Shown here piece by piece: positions 20,456 to 33,900 of a stretch of DNA of 64,000 nt. The notes under the pieces are model-generated. The model did no database searches. It was not told the DNA's origin and saw only the letters and a program-made list of their open reading frames with translations. The stretch is taken from NCBI GenBank assembly GCA_012934845.2, contig WNNJ02000860.1, positions 124,001-188,000 of the forward strand, written 5' to 3'. The translations under genes and the position numbers were made by a program. Numbering within the stretch: the first letter of the stretch is position 1; each line of letters begins with the position of its first letter. The stretch comes from Pomphorhynchus laevis (Eukaryota; Acanthocephala; Palaeacanthocephala; Echinorhynchida; Pomphorhynchidae).

Positions 20456-20775
20456 GCCTGGGAAATACTAAAAACAATAGGCCCAAAATTTGGATATTAC
20501 GTTAATCCACTAAAGACAGCTGCTAATACACAAGGAACATGAATTCGACACTAGCAACTTCACTGGCTGTAAAATAAGTGAGCGTGCTATTGAAGTACTC
20601 GGAACTCCCATTGGAGCAGAAGCTGATGTTTTGGATATTATAAAAAACAGGGTAACATCCTGGGCATCTACACTTAAAAGATTAGTTGAAGTTAGTAAAA
20701 TTGATCGACAGACTGCTTATTCCGGCTTAATACACTCTGCAATGGAAATGGATATATACTTACAGAACAGTACCA

Positions 20776-21630
20776 ATGTGCACGGATGTCACTAGATGTC
20801 TGAAAAACCTATTGTATAGCGGTTTTATTGAGTCAATCACACAAGCGAAAATTGAACAAGCACATAAAGAATTATTAACTCTACCGTTCAAGTTAGGGAG
20901 CATTGGGTTAGTTGATCCGGAATACATCGGTGACTTGAAGTACGATTGTTCTCGTAGAATGTACGAAACCTATCGAGACGGATATACGGGAGAAAACCTG
21001 AGGGATGTTCAAACTCAAATAGCTAGAAACATTTCGTACATGAGATTAAACGTAGCCAAATCGAGGAAAGAATTAATACTAAAATATCTACCAGCGGATT
21101 ACTTTAAGATATTGGCACATGCTAGTTACAAGGGAGCTTCATCGTGGCTATCTTCCCTACCTCTACGTCACGAGGGGTTTCGGCTTACAAACAATGAGTT
21201 TAGCGATGCATTAGCAGGTCGCTATGGATGGTCTTTGCGAGCATTAGAAAATAAAAAATGCATATGTTCTTCAGAAATGACTATCAATCATGCATTTTCG
21301 TGCAAGACCGGAGCGCTACCATATATCAGGCATAATGAAGTAAGGGATATATTTTCTCATATCTTACGCGGGATATGCAGTTGCGTGGAGGTTGAACCAG
21401 TATTAGCACCCGTTCAATATGATTATCGTTTTAATAACAATATCACAAGCGTATCCAAAGAAGCGCGTCTGGATGTTGTATGTAGTGAACTATCCGGAAG
21501 CCGGTTTGAACGGACATTTTTGGATGTCGCGATATTTAATGTACATACTCCCTCTAACTCCCGAACTGAGTGTAAGGCTGACTTTGAATACCATGAAAAA
21601 CGGGGTATGGATAGCGAATTTCAAGTTTAG
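20776..21630 (+). pseudogene. knuckle and restriction-like nuclease of the same LINE
   Basis: A 284-codon frame. It contains GASSWLSSLPLRHEGFRL, the zinc knuckle KCICSSEMTINHAFSCKTG (Cys-x-Cys...His...Cys) and then nuclease residues KEARLDVVCSELSG and RTFLDVAIFNVHTP, which fit the PD-(D/E)xK fold of R2-type endonucleases. Downstream, after shifts, the KISYALARAALACLR helix completes the C-terminus at about 21830. The nuclease would cut the target DNA strand. Confidence 0.75.
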
Positions 21631-21829
21631 AACAGTCGCATTTCAGTCCGTTAATTTTTTCGTCTTCAGGATGATCAAGTCAGGAATCTAATAGGATATT
21701 GAAGCAAATAGCGTCAAAATTAAGCTTAAAACGCGAACTCCCATATCATCAAATAATAAAAAATATAGGAGAGAAAATTTCATACGCCCTAGCTCGTGCT
21801 GCATTGGCCTGTTTAAGAGCGCCACACTT

Positions 21830-22250
21830 GTATTCAATACCCAATGTCGAATATTTTGCTTGAAGTTGCAGTAGCTGGATGCACATGCAATTTCTTTAGG
21901 TAGCACATTCCATACATATGTAAAAGTCGCACCACGTATATTCGTGATTTCTGCCTTAATAGATGGAAATGATACTTGAATACAATATTTAATGTGTGGG
22001 CGAACCTACTCGCAATATGGCCGCTCAAAACTTAATGGACATATTTTTGTAAACGTATTTTTGATGCAATACATAGCTTTTATTGCCTTATCATGAATAA
22101 AGTTAGTATTTGAGCGAGTTTTCAATTCCCTCCCAAATCTTTACTCTCAGGCAAGCTAAGCAAACTTTCATGTGGAACTCGATCGAAGGCTCTCGAAAAG
22201 TCAATAAAAATTACATCAATTGATCATCATCTAGCGACCGACCATTCGTA
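21830..22250 (-). pseudogene. decayed LINE C-like RT fragment
   Basis: Nucleotide stretches match LINE C. They include the segment for an AFDRVPHESL-type box (22160-22235) and one matching the C-terminal region (21880-22130), brought together by an internal deletion. Heavily mutated. Confidence 0.6.
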
Positions 22251-22337
22251 AATTTGATATAGCAGACCAAAGTTTGAGGTAAATCTTATTGGTTGATATA
22301 AATAAACTTTGGTTGATATAAATATTATTTTATGCCA

Positions 22338-22430
22338 TATTGTGTAAAACAGTGCTCCGGGAGCTAATAAGCTTAAATTTATAATTGTAGATGTTGCCAA
22401 AAACGAGAGTTCGATTACATGCAGAGCAGA
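22338..22430. repeat. dispersed repeat family, copy 1
   Basis: Starts near AAACAGTGCTCCGGGAGCTA and runs through TTGCCAAAAACGAGAGTTCG. Similar sequence recurs at 23728-23830, and its last third at 23427-23470. Function unknown. Confidence 0.65.
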
Positions 22431-22450
22431 CTTCTGCTCTGCATGTAATC
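22413..22450. repeat. perfect 17-bp inverted repeat, 4-nt loop
   Basis: GATTACATGCAGAGCAG and its exact reverse complement flank ACTT. The related repeats at 23440 and 23805 have only the left arm. Confidence 0.9.
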
Positions 22451-22756
22451 AAAAAAGGTGAAAGATCACATTTTTTGTACAAAGGTCTAATAATTGAACT
22501 GATATATGTTATGAACAGTAACTTATTATTCTGTTTTGTAAATTGTTTAATAAAGCTCCCGTTAGTACAATTTATTAAACAAATGTAAATGGACAAGATT
22601 TTCAAATCGGAAGCTCTGGCAACTCAGCCCAACGATGTGGACGCTTCGTTGCTCTGGGAGCACTAGAAACGTCGCTTTTCGAAATATTTGACATCGATGT
22701 CAGAGCTTCAAGCAAACGATCGATTGGAGGTATTGGTTAATCATGTCAGTCCGATG

Positions 22757-23116
<360 letters not shown>

Positions 23117-23167
23117 TGAAAAAAAGAGTTCATTGAAAAGGACCCCAGCTGTGAGAAAAACACCCAC

Positions 23168-23426
<259 letters not shown>

Positions 23427-23429
<3 letters not shown>

Positions 23430-23830
23430 CCAAAAACCGAAGTTCGATTACAAGTAGAGCAGACTTCCTTATCACTCCTAGACGAGCTGATGGTAGCCGG
23501 CAGCACTCATCAGTAGGGTGAACTACCATCAGTCGTTTCGGCTGCCTTGTGATATATTTAAAAGACATCTCCGAGAATTTGCTAACTTGGTAGCATGGGC
23601 AAAGCCTCTTTAAACTAATCATGTGCTTTCCGGATCTTCCTAATTTTATTCGGCAGGAATTTTAATTGCTGTCGTTGCTTGCTTTCTCATAGGATCTATT
23701 TGAATGATACATTTATATAATTTTATATTAGATTGTATAAAACTGTGCTCCGGTAGTTAATAAGCTTCAATTTCAAAATTGTAAATGCTGCCTAAAACCG
23801 GAATTCGATTACATGCAGAAGTTCTATTAC
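23427..23830. repeat. dispersed repeat family, copies 2 and 3, with spacer
   Basis: Partial copy at 23427-23470 (CCAAAAACCGAAGTTCGATT). A longer copy at 23728-23830 begins near AAACTGTGCTCCGGTAGTTA and ends in CGATTACATGCAGAAG. The sequence between them is unremarkable. Confidence 0.55.
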
Positions 23831-24946
23831 GTGCTGCCGACTACCATAAGCTAAAAACAAGTTTAACTAGTTTTTTTCAAATAAAACTTAGATAACAAAA
23901 CAAACTTCTTGATTTTTTCTAGAAAATAATTTATTTTATTGCGATGAATTTTTTATTTTTCACTTATATGTTTAGCGATAGAAACAAAAAATAAAACTAT
24001 GTTGAAATCCAAAATTACTTCAAACCTAATAAAACCTAAGTTCATATCAACCATTAAATCTACATCCTAACCTCGATTTGTAAAATTAATAAAATCTTAG
24101 TTCCTTAAGATACATTTTAATTAAATCACTTATTTAACATTTAAACATTTTAGTTAAATTGCTTATTATCACTTATTGTCACAATGAAAAATCAACTTTG
24201 GAAAGTAGTTTCGAATTAAATTAAACCTGCATCTTGTAAATTTACACTCTTGGACTCCCTGTATACTCAAAGATTTATTTTATCACACTTGGAGTCCCTG
24301 CATGTAGTACATTTATTCAAATGTTCCTATTGATATCCTATTCTTCCTTGAGAATTTCAATTATACTTGGTAATTATCTCCAGATTTCTCTGGATTTCAA
24401 TTACCATGAAATAGAGTGAATCTGTTATTAATATAGTGCATTAATCATATTTTTCATGGTATATCTGCACTTTTGAATTTTCTTAATCCAATTAAAGTTT
24501 GAACATTTTCAAAATATACTTGGATTTGTTGCCAACCTATATTATATACTTGTAAATTTATTTTATGTGAGATATCTATGCCAACTACATTATTGTATGC
24601 GACACAGTAATCAACACATAAGTTAAGTAAACCATATTTCGTAAAGCATATATTTATAAAACAACTTCTCCAGAGCTTTTGGAGAATTGAAAATACAATG
24701 TAGTTCGGTTTTTATTCCTTCAAAGATTGTACATGCTGCCAAGGCACACATCAATAAAAAATCGCTGCTTATAAGGATGCGTGATTTTATTATAATATCG
24801 GATATATTATAATCCAACGTTTATTTTTTTCGAAGGTACCGTTATATTTGTAAGTTGTAGGCGTTTTATAAATTGATTTAATTTATAAATCGATTTTTAG
24901 TTTAATGTTCAACCGTTTTTTGATTTGTTATTTAAGAATCAACCAT
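23831..24946. other. AT-rich spacer, nothing recognised
   Basis: No convincing gene frame. The N-terminal part of the LTV1-like gene could in principle lie here, but I could not find its usual N-terminal sequence. Confidence 0.5.
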
Positions 24947-27900
24947 ATGAATAAATCGAGTGATAATTCCGATCAGATCGTTCAACTAGTTGATGAAGAT
25001 GAGGTATTTGAAAATTTTTTATTTTTTTATTTTATTATTTTTACTAATTATGAACCTGATAAATGTTCAAGGTGATCTGTAAGTGGTCGTGACATTTAGT
25101 ACATTCAGTGATCTACAAGTAGATTTTTTAATTATTCCAATTTTCTATTAATATAACAATTGTCTATTGATGAGGTATTTAACGTTTCAGGTCGTAATAT
25201 GCACTACACATTTTTATTTTTATTTTCTAAAGAATTAAAAAATATCTCGTAATATAATTATCCTTGGTTTAAATCCTATTAAGCACGTACGTATCTTACT
25301 AATACCTTCCGTTATGCAAAATATAAGAACTGGAAAAGACGGTATTTAACTAAAAAATATTTTCCCATTCATAGATCCACAAGTAGATTTTTTAAATATT
25401 CCACATTTATTATTATTTATTTATTATTTATACTTCAGGTCTATAGCTAGATGGCTGTTTTGACCGCTCACAGATAACTACAACAGGAAAAAAATCAAAA
25501 TAAAAAACACAAATATAAGATAAAAATATGCATTAGTAATCTCCATCGCAGAAACGATTAACACCACGGGTAGTTCATCAACCAATGAATACGTTCGCAA
25601 CTCACCCAGCGCATAAGCTGTACTTTGAATGATTTAGCATCAGAAACAAAAGTCAAAAAAGTTCATGTTTGAATGCTGAAACCGATCTTGAGTTGACAAT
25701 TTCTTCACTTAATCGGTTCCACTTACCTACGATTCGGTGTCCAAATTGTACAGTTTTAGAGCGTATAACTCGGCGATGGGCTAAAGTAAAATTGTGTCCA
25801 CGCAAAGCCCGACTTTTCCGAACAGTCATCAATTCTCTTAAGACGTGATTTCCCTTGTGTAAAGCTTCCCATGTTGAGCACATATCTCGCCGAAACCGAA
25901 GGTCGCTTATAGAAACCATACCAAGTTTTTTAGCCTTTCATTATAAGGTAAGGCTTTAACTGAATTTACGAGCTTTGTTGCCTGGCGCAGCACTTTTTCA
26001 ATTCTACTTTTCTCGTATACTGTTCTTGGGAACGAACATTGTGATGCATAGGTAAGATGACTGATCACAAATGCGTTGGCGAGTGCTCTAAATAAAACTG
26101 GACTAAACACACTAAAAGTTCTACGAATCATCCCAACCATTCGATTTGCTTTTGAGCAAGCCAACTCAGTATTCCAACTAGTCGAAAAATCATTCGCAAC
26201 TACTATTCCAAGGTCGCTAAGACAAGTTACTACTTTAATGTTCTTATCCTCAAGATGATAAGTTGGATACACACTATGACTGCGTGATTGTAAACGCATA
26301 CAAGCACACTTTGATATATTCAGTGACAGACCATTCATATAAGCCCAGTTGGAAATGCTGTCGATATCCGATTGAACTAGCACCGTGTCCGAATCTGACA
26401 GGATAGCCTGCCAAATTTTTAGGTCGTCTGCATATAAGATAGAGTGTGAGTTCAAAATGGAAGGAATGTCATTAATGAAAATACAGAATAACAATGGGCC
26501 GAGGACCGAACCCTGCGGAACTCCAACATTGACCGGATAAGGATCAGAAAGAGAACCATTTACAACAACCTGATAGAATCTGTTAGATAAAAATTCTTTT
26601 ATCCAGCGAATAATAAGTGGATCAATGTTTAGAGCACGCATTTTCTGAATCAAGATGTCATGTGGAACCATATCAAACGCTTTTGAAAAATCAAAAAATA
26701 CTATATCAACATCAAAGCCCTTATCAACTAACGAGCCCCAGCTATTCTGGGCAATCAAAAGAGTATATGAATGGCAATTGATTCTACGATAGAGGTGCAG
26801 CATAAGGAAGGAGCGGAAGACAGAAGAGGTAGAGTAGTTTGGGACATGTAAAAGAAGGGAATTACGGTAACGCAAAGTACAGTAATCAGTACGATAATTG
26901 TCGAGAAAAAGAAGGTTGTGGAATGAAGGAGTATGAATAGTTACAAGACGGAAATCAAAGAGAAGAAGACGAATTTGAACCCCAGAATAAATGGTAGCTA
27001 AATCGAGAGGAGCAAGATGGTGACATGTATGATCAAAACGACGAAGACAGAGGAGAACTCGGACGGCTGCGTTGATGATGTGTTGTAAAGGAAGAAGGGT
27101 GGATTTAGATGAGTTTTAAAATAGACTCAGACAGTAATCAAGTCTTGAGATAAGGAGAAAGAGTTGAGAGTCATACAAGAATGGAAATTGATCAATCTAT
27201 TAATTCGACGGAGGTTGCGGGAATCAAGGTATATGAGCGTACTTTATCTCTAACGAAAGGTTTAAGTGAAAGTCTGTGGTCGAAATAGAAGCATAAGAAA
27301 ACGAGATTGTCAACGATAGGGAGAATTGTAGAATTTTAAGATACGGAGGGAGGTTCTAAGCCGAGGCGTCGAGGAAGGATCCACATTTTTTTGATTTATT
27401 AGGATTCAGAGATAGGCGAAGGGAAGAAAGATAATTGAAAATTGAGGCAAGTTAGTTGGAAGCAGAAACACTTACATTCAGTACGAGAATTGTCGAGAAA
27501 AGGAAGGTTGAGAAATGATGGGGTATGAAAAGTTATAAGGCAAAAAGCAATGATAAGAAGACGAATTTAAAAACGACAATAAATGGTAGGCAAATCGAGA
27601 GACGCAAGATGGTGGGATGTATGATCAAAACGATGAAGACGGAAATAAGATAGACATCGTCATTGTAATGCCCCTGTATGAGCATACACGCTCTTTTGGT
27701 GGTATATATTACGATGCATTTGCAATTATTTGTCTGAATGTCTTTACATAAAGTCGTTTCTTTTATATCATTTGTGAATGTTTTTAATTTACACCCACAA
27801 TTTCCATCACAGTATTACAAAAGAAGGCAATGATCCCTCTCTCTGCAAGACATTTCTCGAAAAACGAAGCAAAATCACTTAATTAATCTATTGCATCAAA

Positions 27901-30900
27901 TGAACTTAAATGAAAAGAATTATTACAAGCTTGTATGAATACTATTTTGTAAGTCGATATATATCTGTGATCTTGTCTCTACTAATCTTGCCTCGTGCGT
28001 TTTAGTTCTTTAAGATTTTAGTTCTCTAGATTCTTAAATGAATGAATGAATTTTATTCATTCATTTAATGAATTTGTGAGTTTTGAGAGAGTGGAATTTT
28101 AAAATCATTCATCAATCGTGAATGACTTTAAATTTAATGATTCTCAAATACTGTTCAATACAGTATTTAAAATCTTAAAACTACTTTATCTTTTATTACG
28201 ACTATTTAAACATTTTAAAATGGTTTAATAACTGTTTCTTAACGCTGTTTGTTTCAACATTAAAAGTATTCTGCTCGTATATCGATGGTTATAACGCAAT
28301 CCAAATAGAAATTTCACCTGATAAGTATTGATTTTAGAATTAATGACTTTACAGTGATAGTCAAGGAATGCTCCTTAGATTTTGTTTCAAGTATTTTTAC
28401 ATTTAAGAATCGCTTTTAGTTTTTACGATTTAGTTACTTAACAGAATCCTTTTAAGCCTTTCAACCCAGAGAAAATTAATTAAACATAAAAGAAACAAGA
28501 TCAACGAGGAAATTACATGTTCATTTAAATGAACATTTTATGATGCTGAACGGATATGGTTTATTGATGGTGTAATTTAATGAACATATGTTTAACCCAA
28601 ATAAGTTACTCTGTCGTTGTTTTATTTCTTAATTACATCTTTTATAGTATCAGAACATTTTTGCTTAAATCTTATGAATTTCATTCTGTCATCTGTTAAC
28701 GTTGAATGTTCAACGATCGAGTTGTATCCATTACCACCAATAAGACAATCTTGTCAATGTCTGTTAAACAAATAGACCTTACCAAATGTAAGAGAAGTAC
28801 CGGCATTAAAATTCTTCTGTTGTTAATTGATTGTCCACTCATATGTTTTAATACTTGATTTAAGGAGAGAGAAAAAAGGAATGCTTCCTAAAAAATCAGT
28901 CCTATTTTGTAGAGATCTTATAATCAGGACAAAATATACAAAAGCAATTATCTGAAGCCGTTAGCAATTGAAAATTGAACTAAGAAAAAATCTCTTTACT
29001 CTTTTCTTTTCAATTAACAATTAAAATCTTTATTATGTAGTTTTTTAAACAGTGAAATTAAATTCCAACTCCGGGTCCATGGATCATATGAATTTGCACT
29101 TTTTGAAATTATCTGATGGCTGATAAATTGTTGTTTGCATTTTACTGGATTGAGCTGTAAGAATGCAAGTAAATATTCAAAAGTGCTTTTCAAATTCTTG
29201 TTCACTAACTTTTTTATCTATTTTTGAAGGAACATGAAGAATATATCGTTATGGTTGATTTTAGTGATAGTAAGTTGATATTTAAATATATTAATTTACC
29301 TCTTTAAATTCATTTTTATACATTTTTTCGTTTTAATTCATTAAGACATTTTAAGACGTTAACATTAAAAAATTTGACAGTCTTTATTCAATATTTTTTA
29401 TTTAATAAAGAAAAAATTACACAATAGAACAGTATTATAACAATAAATATTTGAACTTAATTAATTGAATTATAAATATTTAAACAGATGATAAGAACAA
29501 ATGATTTATTATTTGTTAAATATGAATTGAAACTTGAGTAATATGATTGCAGAATTAACAATCGCAGAATTACATTAAGCTACCAAAAACAATTACATTT
29601 TATAACAAGGAATTGAGTTTCTGCAGTTCATGCAAGCAAACGAACATTCACAGTTTAGAAAAAGCTCAATAAAATATGCAATTCCGTAAAATAAAATCTT
29701 ATTGTTTTCGTTTTAGTAATGTAAGACTGTTAGTGTCTGGAAGTGCTTACAGTTTTTTGTCTACAATTATGATGTGAAAGTATTAATTTATTATTAATTT
29801 TTTGATATTCTATACACGGGATAAGGGAGATATTATCCAAATAGCCAAAACTTTAGACAAATCTCTGATTATACAAAGTATAAGTCTGATCAGTATTATT
29901 AAATAGATTGAAAAAGAAATAATTAAAAGGGGAAGTGTTACAATGTAATTGATATTTAAATTAATTGTAATTCGCGATCATCGTAAATAATTGTGTTTAA
30001 CGATACAATATATTATATCGATATATTATTAACGATACATTATACAGTTTTTGGCGTTTCAGTAACACGACCAGTTTAGTACTGGTTTAATGATTTGGTT
30101 AATGATATTTATAAGTATGGGACACGTTTTTTCAAATTAGATCAACGTATAAGCGATTCAATTTCTTAGATTCTGACCGTAATGACAGAAATTAACATAA
30201 TTTAGATGGGAAGATATCATTGTAAATTTGGTTTAAAAACTTTTATCTGTTTTTCCGTTAGAGATTCTTCTAATAATTTATTCAAAATCACGATTTTTGA
30301 ATTTTTAAAACCAGACAAGAATTTAGGTAAATAATAATCGTTGATACTTCTTTTGAGAAAGCCAAGTAGCACAATTATGTCTTTATAATACTGCCATTTA
30401 GTTAATCATGATAAACAGAATCGCATTAAAGTAATAAACTAATTAATTAATTCATGATGTAGAATTGTTGAGAATAGCAGAATTGCGTACACATTTGCAA
30501 ACTCATACCGTCATAAGTAAAAACATCATTTCGTAAAAACCTACCACCCCTTCGCAATTTTAACACTTTTGTTTTCACTAGATTTACCTAAAACAATGGG
30601 CTGAATAATATCCAAAAATATAAAATATTAAATATTGTAACATAATATTTAATATAATAATATTAAATATTATAATAATATTTAATATTATAATAATATA
30701 ATTTAATATAATAATATAATAATATTTATATATAAATTACACGTTCATCGAACGTGTAATAAATTACAGGTTCAAATTTTTTCAATTGTTAGCAATTTAT
30801 AGAGAGTTTTAAACATTTTAAGGCGAAGGCATCGATGAAGATATTGAGCGAGTGTTAGCTAGCGAGGGATCCGTAGAGAATGACATGGAGGATGATTTTA

Positions 30901-33900
30901 TGGCCCTGGCAGGAGGAGTTGTCTATTCTAATCATACCTTTAATGACGAAAATAATGAATTTGACAGTACGAATTATGATCTCAGGTAATTCGTTTTTAC
31001 GAATTAGAGGTAAATTTAGTTTTTTTTCTATTCATATAAATTTTCAAACATAATACACAAGTATTATACAGTACTCTATAAAACACATGGCAATGCTATA
31101 GATTGTTTTAATATTATTAAATCTTACTTTTACTAATCTTATAGATAATTTACACAATGTCAACATTATTTATGTTGAATTAATAATGTCAAATTATTTA
31201 TCAATAATTTGATACTCATATTATTATACATTTTTGTGTGTACCTAGGATAATATAAATATAATATTGATGTATCCAACATTAAATGTATTTTTTATAAA
31301 AATATTTTAGATCGATGAAATAAAAAAATTTATATTTCATATTTTTTGAATTATTGCATTTTCAAAAAATTTGAAGTTGCTAACGTTTTAATTAAAAATT
31401 CATAAATTGTGAGATAGCTTTTAATTCATAACTATCGTTTACTAGTGTTTTATACTTTTCAGTTACTAGGCAAATATGACGTTAAAGACTGTATCACTAT
31501 TTTCGGATAAGAATATAACTGAAATAATTTTATAGCTCTTTGATTTTGTTGTAACGATTGAACTCAAGTTTCGATAATAGCATTAAGTGCTTATTAATTA
31601 ATAATAAATAAATAAAATAATATGATTTATATGTAATAATATAAAGTGCTATAATTATTTTATATTAATTATTTTATTATATTAATTATTTAATTTAATA
31701 TTAAATTAACTGAGTCTACGTATTGTTATATAATTATAAAATAAACAAAACATAATAATGCTAAATCAAAATTTAATAATTAAATAATTAAATAATTAAA
31801 TCAGCTAACTGAGTCAACGTATTTAATATAATTATAAACAAAACAAAACATAATAATGCTAAATAAAAATTTAATAATTAAATAATAAAATAAATAATTG
31901 TTTTTAGATTTTCTATAATTTAAATCAAGTTAAAAAAATAAAAAATAAAAAATGAAATTTAAAATAAACGTCATTTTTATGAATTGACTAATAAATAACA
32001 GACGTTGTATCAGAATAAGAATTAGAGGTCATCAGGAGGAACTGCTATGCTATCAGGTTTCGGCCCCTAACTCCTCTACCCAACATAGCAGCGGGGCCAA
32101 ATACATGCTAATGATGTATTTCCTCTGAAATAACTATCTAGTATCTTATTCTAATACAAAGTATATTATTTATTATCCATCCATAAAAATTTGCCACTTA
32201 AGAGTTTAAATTTATTCTTTATATTATTGTGTTGATTTATATATTTTACTATTTTCTGCTTGATGTTATTTTTATAGTAACCTAGTTTAAAATATGTATC
32301 TATTAAATTATTTAAATGATTTTGAAGAAAGCCAATATCATTACATATTGTTGCAATTCTTAAAATTTCATTATTTAATGTATTATATTTTATATTATAT
32401 GGTATGCATGAATGCTCATGCAAAAATATGTTTCTTGTAAATTTAAATATGTCATCTTTACGATATAAATTAATAGTAGTTTTAGTTAATGTTAATTTAA
32501 TGTTCATATCTAGATATACACCTTCTTTATCATTAATATTGGTTTTGTTAAGAATAAGGCTTTCTGGATAAATGTGCTCACTAATTGAATAAAAATTATT
32601 AGAATTAAATACACATATATCATCAATGTATCGAAACATATATTTCATATATTTATATTGTTTAGATTTAGTTTTTACACAGTTATGAACAAATTCATAT
32701 TCTATAAAGCTTAAAAACAAGTCAGCTATAATTGGGCTACTATTACCACCCATTGGAACACCTTTTACTTGTCTAAATATAGATGTCCCTACTTTTAAAT
32801 AATTTTGATTTATCAAAATATTTAAGGATTCTATTAATTCAATTTTATCCATATATTTATATTTACTTGATGGTTTAATTTTTGTTAGATAGGCGTTATA
32901 ATTATTATAACATATATATGTATATCTTTTTCCGAATATAAGGTTAATTAATTTTACTAACGCTTCTTTAATATCTACTAAATCTAGATTTGTATAAAGC
33001 GTACTAAAATCGTATGTATTTATATTTTGAAAATTTATTCCTTTTGTCTGTTCTAAAAATTCTTTTGTAGAATTAATACTGAAATAGTGTTTTATACCAG
33101 TATTAATTTCAATTACCTTGCAATATTTTTTAAAATGTGCTTTAATGAATTAAATTAATTAATTTTAAAATGTGCAATAATTAATTAATAATTGATTATT
33201 AATTTATTAATTAATATTAATTAATTAATAATTAATTGATCAATTTACAATTGTAAATTGCTGTTTAGCTTCTTAGAGAAATCGAATCCGCTAATGCACA
33301 AGTTTCTTATAGACAGCGCAGAAGTAAATTCTAAAAGTACGGAAATTAACATAACGAAAGCTGCCAAAAGTGAACAACATTTTGAAGATAAAATAAAAAG
33401 CGATGACCTATTTGATCTACTGTTCGATAAAGTAATTAGTAACTCTATCGAAAATAATTTCATTATTTAAATTAATTCATTTTATATATTTCTTTATTTT
33501 ATATTTAGACTCTCAAATCTTACGATGATAATGCCGAAACGCAGTATTCTGACGATTCACACCAAATTCAGAATTCAAACAGTCAGGCGCTCAAAGACGT
33601 GCTGTTTCCCAATATCGAGATCAAGCGACATCAATTGCAAGTTTTTAGAATTTAAAAAATAAATATATTATATTTTTAAATATAAAAAATAAATATATTA
33701 TATTTAAAATATTTAAATAAATATAATGGATTGTTGCATCACAATTGCTACTTTCAAATTTTTATTGAAATAAAAATAAAATGTTTTATTGATATCCACA
33801 ATATACCACCTATATAAAGATACAATTTTTAATTCTATAGTAGCGTGTGATATCATAAATTTTATGTTTGATATCGTAATTATAATCATTTATATACATG

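Larger units (their letters stand above)
18820..21840 (+). mobile_element. LINE with restriction-like endonuclease (R2/NeSL-type architecture), decayed
   Basis: The + strand order is Cys-rich finger (about 18838-18955), RT (19070-20455), thumb and linker (about 20585-20780), Cys-Cys-His-Cys knuckle with restriction-like nuclease (20776-21630) and a C-terminal helix block (about 21720-21835). Several stops and shifts interrupt it. This is a different lineage from LINEs A to F, which use an AP-type nuclease. Precise clade not assigned. Confidence 0.75.
31950..33160 (-). mobile_element. Penelope-like element, copy 2, 5'-truncated
   Basis: The terminal segment lies at about 31965-32165, then RT coding (32166-32852 plus 32860-33150 in other frames, including a TYDFSTLYTNLDL-type box). 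The left part of the element is absent beyond about 33150. It lies in intron 3 of the LTV1-like gene, antisense to it. Confidence 0.8.

Noticed and set aside
19800-20545. TGA codons at positions where Trp might be expected in the restriction-nuclease LINE, suggesting recoding
   Set aside because: The same element has TAA and TAG interruptions and frameshifts, and the DDX56 host gene uses TGA as its stop, so ordinary decay explains it.
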